Shown here one piece after another: positions 24,632 to 34,682 of a stretch of DNA of 64,000 nt. How positions within the stretch are numbered: position 1 is the stretch's first letter; each line of letters begins with the position of its first letter. The stretch lies in NCBI GenBank assembly GCA_033675265.1, contig JAUJYZ010001194.1:1-64000 (forward strand). The letters run 5' to 3'. The translations under genes and the position numbers were made by a program. The stretch is from Actinostola sp. cb2023. Taxonomy: Eukaryota; Cnidaria; Anthozoa; Actiniaria; Actinostolidae. The notes beneath the pieces are model-generated. The model was given only the letters and a program-made list of their open reading frames with translations, did no database searches and was not told the origin of the DNA.

Positions 24632-25314
24632 TCAAATTCTCAGACTCAAATGTAAACGGTAAAACTCCTTACCCTCTAGTTCCTTCTTATACACACTGTG
24701 TTTCCAACGTTCTTCATCATTATTTAGAATGGTATTGGCACCTGGAGCCTCTCCCCCCACCTCAGTCTCACTATGAGTGTCTATAGATGTTACTTTAAAA
24801 TTCACAGTACTTAATGGGCAATACTTCCCGATGGGATCATTTGAACACACCTTGACTGGTTGGTCAGTGAAGTTCGTAAGGTGCACTACAGTTAAACCAT
24901 CTATGGGTATCACTAGCGCTCGTGCAACAGAAATACCTGTCTCTCCAATTACTTCATGCACCTCTTCTATTACACCAGGACTCCCGTTATTACGTTCACG
25001 CCCCTCCTCCCCCCACCCCCCCCCCCCCCCTCAAGTTTCACTGTGAACAGCTGCTCAGTCCAAGGCCCAATCTCCACATCCCTTTCCAGGTACACCCTAC
25101 ACACTGCTGGGTTCCCTGTTTGAAATCTTATTGGTACCTCAGTTCCCGCAATAGCAAAAGTTCCAGTATTGTAACAAATTTGGCATTTGTAGTAATGAAA
25201 GAAATCCGATCCTAGTAAACATCCATGCGTCAATCCGCGTGCCACAATGATATCCCAGTAACCATCGAAATCACCTATGCGAAGTCTTGTTGTTGTCTCT
25301 ACGAGAACAGTCAA
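24632..25314 (-). pseudogene. Gypsy protease-RT linker region
   Basis: Two frames (25314-24970 and 24961-24632) cover the part between protease and RT. They include RIGDFDGYWDIIVARGLTHGCLLGSDFF, which looks like the distal protease (ILGSDF-type motif), and VHLTNFTDQPVKVCSNDPIGKY. A poly-C tract at about 25016-25030 separates them and probably arose by expansion inside the coding sequence. Confidence 0.7.
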
Positions 25315-25334
25315 AACCTACCCATTCGCTGTTG

Positions 25335-25685
25335 TCAAGTCAAGCTCCCAGATACTGGATTCAGTTCCGAGCTAACGCCACTTTTTGTCCACGTTTCCTC
25401 GCTCAATACACTAACTGTCGCTCCAGTATCAAGTAAAATAGGTGTAACACGATGATTTACAAGTCCTGTTATATAAATGCCAGAATGTGATAATACTGAA
25501 ATTACATTGCTTGGGTCTGGCTCAGATGACTGATGATTTTCGTTTACATGTTCAGAGGCAGACACTACTGGTTGCGAGAGACCTGGCTGCCCCTCGGCAG
25601 GCCGCCTTCCCCATTTCTCGATGATGCATTTCCAGCAGCAGGGCACTCTCGTGCATAGTGCCCATGGCCATGGCAGGCATAGCAT
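25335..25685 (-). pseudogene. Gypsy aspartic protease
   Basis: The active-site motif is ILLDTGATVSVLSEETW, about 70 residues from the frame start. It processes gag-pol polyproteins in active elements. It overlaps the end of the gag frame (25565-25762) in another frame, and the distal protease half follows in yet another frame. Confidence 0.85.
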
Positions 25686-26536
25686 TCAACATTAACTCGG
25701 CGTGGGGTCCTAGCTGGCCTATGAGACACTTTTCTTTCCAACTCTTGTATTTTCTGACTCATACCAACAACTAATTATTCGAGCTCACGAATTTCAGCAG
25801 AGGTTTTATCATCGCTTGCAGGTGCAACTGCATTCACTCTCGCTTTACTCACTAGTTGGCTAAATTTACAAGCTTTGCATGTACTTTCTATTCGATGTAC
25901 AGTGCGAACTGCATCAGCGAGTGTCTCTGGTTGACTTATGAAGACTCTCTCCCTTACATCATCACATATTTCCATACCTTGAATAAACTGATCCCTTGCA
26001 AGCTCCACTTTAAAACTATATTCGGCCTCTGGATAGGCATTTTCACCGAATTCTAGTGATGCGTCTGCAAAGCTATCAATATCTTCGTTTGATCTTTGGC
26101 GCCTCGACCTCAACTGCAATTTGTAATCTTCCTTGGATTTACCCGAGTCAAAACGCTTGCTAAGCTTTGCCGTAAAATCGTTAAACGAAAGTTATTCAGG
26201 CAATCGTAACAGCTCAACAGCCCTGAATGCTGGCTGGTCTAATAAGGTTAGCAGGCACGCTTTGCGATCAGCTTCTTTTATTCTCACGAGGTTAATGTAT
26301 TGCATGAACTGTGCTAACCATGTTTTGAAATTCTGTCCAACTTAGTAAGCTCTCGGCGGTTTGACATTCCTTGCTGCTGTTGCTTCTGAACTAACACTTA
26401 CAGTATATGATGTTGCACTTTTGAGAACTTCTGCCAACGTATTAGCAAGCACTCGCATGGGATTCAAGTCAGATTTTACCTTCGTTTCTCCCGAAGTTGA
26501 TGGTGCTTTTCCCTTACTACTAGTTGAAGTCGACAC
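25565..26536 (-). pseudogene. Gypsy gag with CCHC zinc knuckle, frame-broken
   Basis: The pieces run from MSTSTSSKGKAPSTSG (26536) through a capsid-like stretch (ACLLTLLDQPAFRAVELLRLPE, then ANASLEFGE-like residues near 26040) to CYACHGHGHYAREC at about 25680, a C-x2-C-x4-H-x4-C nucleic-acid knuckle. Stops near 26342, 26190 and 25775 break the frame. The ATG at 26536 lies about 100 bp downstream of the primer-binding site, as expected. Confidence 0.8.
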
Positions 26537-26637
26537 TGTCTAGTCGCTCGTCGCTGTTTTATCTTCATCACCCATGTTTATCTGCCAATATTCTGCCAAT
26601 ATTCGCTTACTTCTCAGCCAGAGTTCGTAGCTCAAAT

Positions 26638-26648
26638 CGCTGCCACCA
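26638..26648 (-). other. Primer-binding site, tRNA-Leu type
   Basis: The minus strand reads TGGTGGCAGCG one base after the LTR. This is complementary to a tRNA 3' end of the form CGCTGCCACCA, which fits tRNA-Leu(AAG)-class molecules. It fixes the element's polarity. Confidence 0.75.
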
Positions 26649-26649
26649 A

Positions 26650-26793
26650 TGTGAAGATTTAACCGTGTTGAATATCGCTGTTGACACATATAAACTCAGC
26701 CTTCGATATTTCACAACAACATGCTATTTGGCCACGAGGCCAAGGTCATGGTCAGTCTCCATATATGGTGTGTGACGTCACAAAACCCTCACA
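26650..26793 (-). repeat. Gypsy 5' LTR, 144 bp
   Basis: On the minus strand it begins TGTGAGGGTT and ends ATCTTCACA, giving the 5-bp inverted tips TGTGA/TCACA. It is unusually short. It contains GTGACGTCACAC (CRE-like palindrome) and a possible TATA element, GTTTATATGTG. No second LTR is in the window. Confidence 0.75.
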
Positions 26794-26847
26794 TTATTCC
26801 CTTTTTTTGTAGTCCTACCATGTTCTTCAAAAGAGCATATACCAGAT

Positions 26848-27595
26848 ATGTTGCCATACATGAAGTCAAAGTGGTTTTACAGCAATCCACAGCATAGTCG
26901 AACAAAGTATTACAATGAAGTCCTCCCAGGAATCTATAATGCAGCAAGACCCCATATGGATGAAACTTCATTTGAAGCTTATTTGTTTAGAGAAAGAGCA
27001 AAGAGGTGGGGAACAAAGACACAAATTTACAAATTTGAAAAGGAGGTGAATTATCTTCTTTCTGATAACCCAGCATGCTTTGGCAAGTATATGAGGCTTC
27101 TTACCTATGCAACACCACAGGACTTAAATAACTGTAAAAGAGCAATAAAGCAATTGTCTGATCTTGAATACAAAGTAAAATCATATATGTTGAAAACCAA
27201 GAATGATTACCAGGCCATTTTTGATGATAGAGGACTACAGTGCAAGTCCTGGGCTCAAGAGCAGAAAGATTATCAATGAGTGCCTGACCAAAAAGTTAGC
27301 AGCACTGCAGGAAACTTTTTAAAGCAGTTCACAAGCTGAAATCAGCAAACGTGTCACTCCTTGTCAACAATCATTAGCTAGGTTTTCGACTTCTGGAGCA
27401 GTAAAAACGAAGCGCAGGAGAAAGAAAAAGAACAAATTAAAAGCAAAAAAAAGGAAAACTGAAAGGCTTCAAGCAGCTGCCGTCAAGCTTCTAAAAGATA
27501 TTTGCTTGGATGATTATTCTGTTGAAAATATATGTTTTCCTGATGGATATACTCTCAGCGATACAAGTCAACATTCCCTTTGTGAAGATGAATAA
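26848..27595 (+). pseudogene. Unrecognised basic protein, probably decayed TE or host fragment
   Basis: An open frame at 26848-27279 encodes 143 residues beginning MLPYMKSKWFYSNP, rich in K, Y and aromatic residues (KYMRLLTYATPQDLNNCKRAIKQLSDLEYK). After its stop, a further open stretch in another frame (about 27320-27593) contains the strongly basic KTKRRRKKKNKLKAKKRK and ends SLCEDE. The combination looks like one decayed gene with a nuclear-localisation-like segment. The arrangement resembles small second ORFs of DNA transposons, but I recognise no family. Confidence 0.4.
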
Positions 27596-27748
27596 ACAAA
27601 GAGTTTTTAAACAACCTTAACAGGAGGAGTGCAATAGAGATCCTGAATATTCTAGTGAAACAAGGGTGCTTTGCACTTGATTCATATGAGCTGATTGGAA
27701 ACACTATGGAAATACTTGAACTGATATAAGATTTGAAAGTATGCAGTA

Positions 27749-27890
27749 GAGTACAAACATCAAAAGCGTGCAACATAAATAGTTATAAATAGTGCTAAAT
27801 TATGCTAATTATATTGTTGTATATTGCTTAATTAGTGCCATTTAGTACTAAATAGTGCAACGTATTGCATGCTTTTAGTGTTTGTACTCT
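27749..27890. repeat. MITE, TA-flanked, 142 bp
   Basis: The ends are GAGTACAAACATCAAAAGCG and the inverted GCTTTTAGTGTTTGTACTC, with TA on both sides (27747-27748, 27891-27892). The interior has TAGTGCTAAATTATGC-type AT-rich words. It shares its tip with copies at 40256-40712 and 62490-62639. Confidence 0.8.
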
Positions 27891-27892
27891 AT

Positions 27893-28877
27893 ATGATGAA
27901 GAAAAATGTTAAAATATTTAGATCTTTCCATAGTGTTTCCAATAATTTTATAATTAGGCCATGGATCTGTTTAATTACTTTTACTCTGGTTTTATTATAC
28001 CAGTGGCCTGTACCTTTTTTCTTTAGTTTTTGAAATATACACCTATAAAATCAATTATGTTAGTCCCCCGAAAAGAGTGAAAGGTGCGACCCTGAAGGAT
28101 CATGGGGGTTTCTATTAGCAGCCATATTCTTCACGAATGTCTTGTACTAAACAAGAACATTGCGGTGAACCAAAGTCAAGTGACATTCAGAATGAGATGG
28201 ATGAATTTTTTGTCAAAATGTCAGGAAATTTGGGTAGAAAGACTTGGTAAACAGTATCTCCCATGATTCGCTAGGGTCGCACCTTTGTGAGTCAAGGATG
28301 ACTAACTTAATTGAATTAGGTACGTGCATATCTGAATTGTAAAAACAAACAAACAAAAAATGTTTATTTGAATCAAATGTAATGAGTATCCAAAGCATCC
28401 TTGTTTCATAATAATATAGAGTATATATTTGCTTATTAAATTTAATAGGCCTAATTTCTATAGCTTGATTTAGACCTAATTTGTGTTATTCTCTTTTTGA
28501 ATCAATTAATCATTCTAATAAACTTGTTTGTTCCTGGCTATTAAGGCTCGTCAAGGAAAACTCAATAACCCCTACCCCCCCCCCCCCCCCCCCACCCCCC
28601 TTCTGATAGTTATGTTAATCATGACCCACCCCCTGTCCTATTTAAAAAATCACCTGAATAACCCCCCCCCCCCCCCCCCCCCCCCCCGCCCCCATGCCCC
28701 ATGATTTCTCCTCCTCCAAACCCTCCCCCCACCACCACCACCCCCTCCAACCCAAGCCCCTACATTAATACCGGTCCCTAAGGTTAATTTCAACGTATCT
28801 TCATATGCAAAATTAGCAACTCAAATCTTCAGGCAAAACAATAATATTGGCTTTGACTGAAAAGTAATTTCATTTAC
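27893..28877. other. Non-coding spacer with poly-C tracts
   Basis: No gene is seen. Poly-C runs lie at about 28577-28593 and 28666-28687, within a C-rich strip (28560-28765). Confidence 0.6.
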
Positions 28878-29565
28878 AACTCAAGTGCATTAAGGCCTGG
28901 GTTTCAAAATGGCTGCCGTTTATTTGATGAGGGGGTAGTCTTTCTCCTTTTCTTTGTAATGTTTTACCTTAAAACTTTGACAAATAATATATAGTCACGA
29001 TCTTAACAAAAATTACGTAACAGTTTCCATGGAAACCTGGTATGTGACCTTTGAACTCTAATTGAAATATCATTTTATAAAAGCCTTCTGCATTATAGTA
29101 AAGTGATTTCATATGTCTGATATTTTTATGGATATGAATAGGGGGTAAGTCATTACTTATAACCCTAACGAGGGCGGTGAAGAAAAATAATTTTAAACAA
29201 TCTTAAATTGAGAGTATCATATTTCATTTCAGCCTAAATCAGCCTTACCGATAATATTTGCAATTGCCCTCGTTGGATATATATACTATGGACTAACTCT
29301 GATTCACTTGTATAACAATTTCCTGCACATTAAAACGCTTTAATATAATGCAGGAGGCTTTTATATCAATTATTTAAATTAGAGTTCAAAGGTCACATTC
29401 CATATTTCCATGGAAACTATCATGTGTAATTGTCAACATCGTGGCTATATTGTAATTGCCAAAGTGTTAAGAGAAAATATTACAAAGAGAAAGAATTAGA
29501 CTACCCCCTCTTGAATTGCGGCGGCCATTTTTAAAAGTTTGAGACCCAGGCCTTAATGTACTTGA
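28878..29565. repeat. Large imperfect palindrome (~690 bp), MITE-like
   Basis: The left arm (28878-29105) contains CTCAAGTGCATTAAGGCCTG, GAGGGGGTAGTC, TTTCCATGGAAAC and GGTCACATTCC-complement words. The right arm (about 29330-29565) carries them inverted, in mirror order. The central ~225 bp is unique. No coding sequence. Confidence 0.75.
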
Positions 29566-30009
29566 GAATACGGTATGCTTTCATATTTTGATATTCCTAA
29601 CATAAAAACATCAAATCAAACTTCAACTTCCAGATATTAAGTCTTGTTTATTTTCAATTAGTACTAAGTAAGTGATAAACTGTATTATAGATGTGCTTTA
29701 AAATGTGCACTAATGGCAGTTTGGCATCACACAGATGTGGGATGAACTCTATAACTAATATTGTAAAAACCTGGTCCCAACACTGAAATAATGTCCAAAT
29801 GTTTAATTTGTGTGGCATAAGTACATCTGGAAAAATAGGCACACTAAGAGCGCATGTGTCTACTGCTTATTTAGAGGATATAGAGAAAAGCGTGAAATAG
29901 CAGAATAATTATTATAGATAGTACTGATACACAAACGGTTCTATTTCTGTTATCTATAATTTCTCGTGTTTATAAATTGCAGTGATAGAGTTATAATGCT
30001 ACTTGGAGT

Positions 30010-30127
30010 GATTTTATTTAACCTGTGAAATAAAATCTAATGTCGAATGTGTAATAGTGAAATTAAAACAAGAGAATGGAATTGAATTAATATGCACTAA
30101 TGTGTATTTCATGAGGTAAATAAAATC
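30010..30127. repeat. Short MITE-like palindrome
   Basis: GATTTTATTTAACCTGTGAA at the left is matched by the inverted TTCATGAGGTAAATAAAATC at the right. Internal words (TAAAATCTAAT, AAAACAAGAGAATGGAATTG) are shared with the element at 61123-61267, so the two are probably one family. Confidence 0.6.
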
Positions 30128-30349
30128 AGTATAAGGCATGAAATAAATTATGTTCTTGTAAATCATGAAAAATATTTCATCCCCCGCCCCTTGAAAAAAA
30201 TAATGGTCTGTCCCTTATGATATGGATAAAATGATGTAGTTATTCAATTTTATGTGTTGCATAGGACTTATCCGATGGATAGTGTTATCCATGTTTCGTG
30301 CAACCGGGGGTAGGTGACAGTTCTTTAAATGTTAATATATCTCATGGAC

Positions 30350-31312
30350 AATTCGCTTTTATCACACAGCGGCCATCTTGAATTTACGTCACAGTTTTGA
30401 ACATCAGAACGAGGTCACGCGTGGTAAGTTTGTCACGCCGATGCCGAGCAAAAGATCACTTGTGCACCTTTATGCCAGAATGATAGGTCTAAAGTCGATT
30501 CTAGTATCACTTTTCATCAAATTCCTAGAGACATATCATTGAGAAAGCAGTGGATTTTACAAATTCGGCGTGATGTTGGAAAATCTTTCAAGGTAGGCGA
30601 AGGAATCGTGACCTTCCTGAAGCCATGTTGAGAGATATCAAGACAACACTCAATGGTAAGCAAAATCTGACCAAAGGTGCCGTACCGTCGATATTCCACT
30701 GGACAAAGTCGCCCCAATAGAGAACTGAGATCACCAAAGTGTCGCGTGCACGTGTCTAGGTCTGACCTGTGGTTGAGATGTCTTGGAGATGACAGGTCAT
30801 AGCCCTTGCCCAGCTGCACAGCTACATTTGTGTATGTATAAAGCTTATGTATGTCTGTTCCAGCCTTGAAAATCATCGATAATTTGGGGGTATCTCGCTT
30901 TTTGTCATGCTTCTGTAGCACTTCGAACGAACAGAGGTTCCATCTTCTGGTAATTGTTTATGTTTTACTGCAAATAAACGTGAAAACAATGAGTATTTTA
31001 GAATACATACAAGGTTTGAGACATGCATTGTTCTCGAAATCATTGTATAGTTGCTTACCTTCAACATCGTTAATGTAATGTTGGTGGCATAATTTGTAGC
31101 CCTTGTAATTGTTGCTTTAAACTTCGCATATTTTTCAACAAAACTATTCGAAATACTTGGGATATTAGCTAGATAGTTGTGCCAAAACTCTGACTTGGAG
31201 CTGGACGACGCCATATTGACACACTAACTCTATGGCTTTACCAGGCATGACCTCGTTTTCGTGTTAAAAAGTATGACGTAAAATCCAAGATGGCGGCGCG
31301 TGATAAAGGCGA
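30350..31312. mobile_element. 0.96-kb inverted-repeat element with a THAP exon
   Basis: The left arm (about 30350-30440; ATTCGCTTTTATCACACAGC, GGCCATCTTGAATTTACGTC, AACGAGGTCA) and the right arm (about 31228-31312) are imperfect inverted copies of about 85 bp. Between them lie a THAP exon on plus and a possible start exon on minus (31214-31060, beginning MASSSSKSEF and followed by GTAAGC). It may be a truncated THAP-transposase element, or a pair of divergent host first exons near a bidirectional promoter. Confidence 0.5.
30428..30592 (+). CDS. THAP zinc-finger exon (partial)
   Basis: The frame reads CAPLCQNDRSKVDSSITFHQ, continues IPRDISLRKQWILQIRRDVG and ends just before a splice donor (AAG|GTAGGC at 30592/30593). 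This is the first half of a THAP DNA-binding domain: two zinc cysteines, the F-H-x-I-P box and the conserved tryptophan. The C-x2-H half would be in a downstream exon that I could not place. No in-frame ATG is present after the stop at 30425, so the start must be in another exon or lost. THAP domains occur in P-element and Kolobok transposases and in host transcription factors. Confidence 0.6.
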
Positions 31313-31364
31313 ATACTTTTTAGAACAAATATGTATTTTAATACATATTTAAATATAAACATTA

Positions 31365-31370
31365 CTGAAC
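31365..31370. repeat. E2 target-site duplication, left (CTGAAC)
   Basis: CTGAAC precedes the left tip TACGGT of E2, and an identical CTGAAC follows the right tip ACCGTA at 42029-42034. Confidence 0.88.
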
Positions 31371-31443
31371 TACGGTGGCTTATAAGGGTCATACACAAAA
31401 CCAACTTTTTATGGCAGATTATCGCGCAATCTTTTTTTTTGTT

Positions 31444-31805
31444 TATCGCACAATAATTTGTAATTCAACTTATCGCGCGATAATTCAACTTATCGCGCGA
31501 TAATTCAATTTATCGCGCAATAATTCAACTTATCGCGCAATAATTCAACTTATCGCGCGATAATTGAACTTATCGCGCGATAATTCAATTTATCGCGCAA
31601 TAATGCAACTTATCGCGCGATAATTCAACTTATCGCGCGATAATTCAATTTATCGCGCAATAATTCAACTTATCGCGCAATAATTCAACTTATCGCGCGA
31701 TAATTCAATTTATCGCGCAATAATTGAACTTATCGCGCGATAATTCAATTTATCGCGCAATAATTCAACTCATCGCGCGATAATTCAATTTATCGCGCGA
31801 TAAGC
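31444..31805. repeat. Tandem 20-bp palindromic array, ~18 copies
   Basis: The unit is AATTCAACTTATCGCGCGAT with variants CGCGCAAT, CAATT and TTGAAC. Each full unit contains the 14-bp palindrome TTATCGCGCGATAA; the CGCGCAA variants break its symmetry. It is a subterminal array, which in many transposons is where transposase binds. Confidence 0.95.
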
Positions 31806-31854
31806 GATACTCGTATTTCAAGTAGTAACCCAGTCCCTTCATGCCAGTGCAAGC

Positions 31855-31878
31855 ATGGCGGCGGACGAGACTGTTCAG
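31855..31878 (+). CDS. Mini first exon in the E2 left inverted repeat (MAADETVQ)
   Basis: ATG starts eight codons reading MAADETVQ and is followed directly by the consensus donor GTGAGT at 31879. The identical exon and donor lie inverted at 41461-41484. It points into the element towards the transposase, whose exon follows an acceptor (CTTTTATAG) at 33393-33401. Joined directly, however, the frame would be wrong, so either another exon intervenes or the transposase starts at its own ATG. Confidence 0.65.
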
Positions 31879-32279
31879 GTGAGTACGTGACTGTGTTGGA
31901 AGTTTCACCTTTATTCCATTGTATTAGACGATTTTGCCGTAAAATGTCCTTGAAGGATTGATGATAAGTATGATGTCAGGTGTGAAAATCAATTTCTTTA
32001 AATACACGATTGCATTTTGGTCAAAGAAATGACTCAAATTCGCATCATGCAGCCATTCTCAAAATATATATTAAAAATATTAGAACAATTCCTAATATGT
32101 GGAATGTTCTACCATCCTCAGTAGTTCAAGCAGACTCTCTGGCAACCTTTTACTCTGTTTGTAACGTATTTAGCTTCTTAGCTTCTTAATCTAGCTCAGA
32201 TTAGCTCGCTAATATATAATGAATTAATGTCATTATTTGTAAATAAATGATTAATATGATTATTAATATGATTTATAAT

Positions 32280-32403
32280 TTATTTATGATTGATTTATTA
32301 TTGATTGATTGATCAGTGATTGATTATTGATTGATTGATTATTGATTGATTGATTATTGATTGATTGATTATTGATTGATTGATTATTGATTGATTGATT
32401 GAT
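32280..32403. repeat. ATTG microsatellite
   Basis: Repeated ATTGATTGATT with regular TATTGATTGATTGAT blocks of about 16 bp. It lies inside the presumed first intron of the E2 transposase gene. Confidence 0.95.
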
Positions 32404-32601
32404 CTATTTCATCATGCCGCCAGGTAATCACAATGGTCACTTGATTAGCACAAAAACTTGCTCTATCATTTCTTTTTAAACTCTTTGATGCATGTATTAC
32501 TATTTCACAATAACATGTACATCATTATCAGTATCAAATACGGTATGTGAAAATAGTTTATTTATGGGCGATTTTCGCTTTATACACGTGATAGTACTTG
32601 G

Positions 32602-33240
32602 TATACCGTAGAATCCCGGTTATAAGCCCTGGGCTTATATAACTTCGTAAGGCCGGTTTTGTGGCGGGCTTATAATCGGGGGGAAGGGGCTTATAACCAG
32701 GGGGGACTTATAACCAGGGAGGGGGGGGGGGGGGGCTTATAAAAGGGAGGGAAGAGGGAAAAAACGTCTGGAGTCCGTTCTATTTAAAATCAATGTTAAT
32801 TTAATCGTGACCATTTTAGTTAAACAGTGTTCATGCAACAATAACAGTAAACGTTTTTAACGTGAATATGCTCAGAAAAAAACTTTAATCTGAGCGGATT
32901 TTCAAGCAATGAGCTACCGTATACTAGCTGGACTCCATCAGTCTCGTTTGCTACGTACACCTAATTGTCTGATTATTGTTTCCTGTATATGGTACCCCAT
33001 ATGGGAGGAGTAAATGAAGGGGGCTTATAACCGAGGTGCTTATAACCGGGAGGGCTTATATCCTGTAGGACATTTCTGTTAGCAGATAGGTGAACTTATA
33101 ATCGGAGGGGCTTATAACCGGGGGTCTTATTACCGGGAGGGCTTACATCCGGTAGGAAATTTCTGTTAGCAGATAGGTGGGCTTATAATCGGGGGGGGGG
33201 GGGGGGGGGGGGAGCTTATAACCGGGATTCTATAGGGTAT
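32602..33240. repeat. Nested repeat element built from GCTTATAACCGGG units
   Basis: The ends TATACCGTAGAATCCCGGTT and the inverted ACCGGGATTCTATAGGGTA bound it. The interior repeats GGGCTTATAACCGGGAGG-type units about ten times, with poly-G runs at about 32719-32736 and 33189-33211. It interrupts the presumed transposase intron and has no coding capacity. Confidence 0.75.
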
Positions 33241-33404
33241 CCATTCGCCTCTTATGGCACTATTTGTCTTCTGTTCAGTAGTGAAAGCTTATATATTACC
33301 ACGAATACTGTCATTGTCGTGATCCTGACTCCCTACATTACTTTAATAAATTCATGTGAAACACAGAACTGTAACTGATCTTCTCACTTTGTTCTTTTAT
33401 AGGG

Positions 33405-34682
33405 ATGCTATATATAATGTTCGACTGCATCATGATGTTATTTGTGTTTATTCTATTGTTTCTTCCGTCGACGCAATCGGTCCCTCCTACTTATATACCG
33501 GCTATCGAAGATCAAGTAGCAATAAACCGTGACATTATAATCGAACGGTATTTCAACTTAGGTATGGCGTATTCAGAAATTCTTGCTTTTCTAGTGCTCT
33601 ATCATGGTATCAAATTAAGCCTTCGCCAATTGAAACGAATACTTAATGCAAACAACTTAAGAAGAAGAAAGAACCATTCCGATCCAAGTGAAATCATCGA
33701 TGCTGTCGAAATGGAGATACAGGGAAGTGGGAGTTGTCTTGGCTATAGACAAATGCATCATCTCCTAAGAAGCAGACACCTCTTGGTAACCTCAAGAGAA
33801 ACAGTTCGTTTGGCGTTAAAAATGCTTGACCCAGAAGGGGTAGAGAAGCGATCAAGACACAGGTTACGTCGTAGACAATACTTCTCAAAAGGACCGAACT
33901 ATATTTGGCATTTGGACGGGTACGATAAACTTAAACCTTTTGGGTTTTGTATTCATGGAGCGATTGACGGATTTAGTCGTAGAATGCTATGGCTCGAAGT
34001 GGGCTCTTCTAACAACAATCCAAGAATAGTTGCTAAGTATTTCATCGATTACGTGAGGCAAATTTCAGGAATTCCGAGGATAATAAGAGGTGACTGTGGC
34101 ACAGAAAATGTGAACATTGCCCATATTCAGAGATTTCTAAGGAGCGACGACGAAGACACATTTGCTGGGGATAAAAGCTTCTTGTATGGAAAATCAGTAT
34201 CAAATCAAAGAATCGAAGCGTGGTGGTCTTTTCTGCGAAAAAGTAACACCGACTGGTGGATCAATTATTTTAAGGATTTAAGAGATTCTGCGAAGTACAA
34301 TGATGACGATCCTGTTGAAGTCGAATGCCTGAAGTTCTGTTTTATGCCAGTAATACAAGCCGACCTTCACCGTGTTGCTGAACAGTGGAACACGCATCGC
34401 ATAAGAGCATGTACAAATCCTGATTCTCCACCCGGAAAACCTGACGTACTGTATTTTCTTCCCGAACTAAGAGGCAATTATTGTTATAAAATTCCTGTCA
34501 GCGAGGATGATATAGAGATTTCAGAGATGTGCACAGAGCAGCCACTGACTAGAGGTTGCAGTGATGAGTTTAACGAGCTGGCTACTATGATAATGGAAGA
34601 CGATCATCTTAACACTGCATGCAATGCAGATGAGGCGTTGGACTTATACTTTAATATTATTTCGCACCTAAACAACTTATAA
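33405..34682 (+). CDS. E2 transposase: integrase-fold DDE enzyme (IS3-like)
   Basis: This is a 425-residue intact frame. Residues ~40-90 form a helix-turn-helix-like region (IIIERYFNLGMAYSEILAFL...LSLRQLKRIL). Residues ~100-150 resemble the IS3 HTH_21 linker (GYRQMHHLLRSRHLLVTSRETVRLAL). The integrase core follows with D in IWHLDGYDKLKP (~171), D in IIRGDCGTEN (~229) and E in NQRIEAWWSFLRK (~271), a DDE triad. It would cut and join the E2 ends. The first 25 residues (MLYIMFDCIMMLFVFILLF) are hydrophobic and unlike a transposase N-terminus. They may be untranslated or intron-derived, since an acceptor TTTTATAG ends at 33401. A polyadenylation signal AATAAA lies at about 34706. Confidence 0.9.
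   Translation: MLYIMFDCIMMLFVFILLFLPSTQSVPPTYIPAIEDQVAINRDIIIERYFNLGMAYSEILAFLVLYHGIKLSLRQLKRILNANNLRRRKNHSDPSEIIDAVEMEIQGSGSCLGYRQMHHLLRSRHLLVTSRETVRLALKMLDPEGVEKRSRHRLRRRQYFSKGPNYIWHLDGYDKLKPFGFCIHGAIDGFSRRMLWLEVGSSNNNPRIVAKYFIDYVRQISGIPRIIRGDCGTENVNIAHIQRFLRSDDEDTFAGDKSFLYGKSVSNQRIEAWWSFLRKSNTDWWINYFKDLRDSAKYNDDDPVEVECLKFCFMPVIQADLHRVAEQWNTHRIRACTNPDSPPGKPDVLYFLPELRGNYCYKIPVSEDDIEISEMCTEQPLTRGCSDEFNELATMIMEDDHLNTACNADEALDLYFNIISHLNNL

Larger units (their letters stand above)
22936..26793 (-). mobile_element. Ty3/Gypsy LTR retrotransposon, 3'-truncated, decayed
   Basis: Read on the minus strand, the order is LTR (26793-26650), primer-binding site, gag with CCHC knuckle, protease, RT and RNase H, then an abrupt end at 22936. 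Integrase and the 3' LTR are absent. At least six frame changes and several stops break the coding region. The protease-RT-RNase H order is that of Ty3/Gypsy pol. Confidence 0.9.
31371..31976 (+). repeat. E2 left terminal inverted repeat
   Basis: It pairs with 41363-42028. In order it holds the tip, AACCAACTTTTTATGGCAGA, the palindrome array (31444-31805), the mini-exon (31855-31878) and its donor, and ends near TGATAAGTATGATGT. The right copy is 60 bp longer, chiefly because of extra 20-bp units. Confidence 0.92.

Noticed and set aside
33405..33480. Signal peptide on the E2 transposase
   Set aside because: The hydrophobic first 25 codons follow a splice acceptor. A secreted transposase makes no sense, so they are more likely non-coding or alternative-exon sequence.
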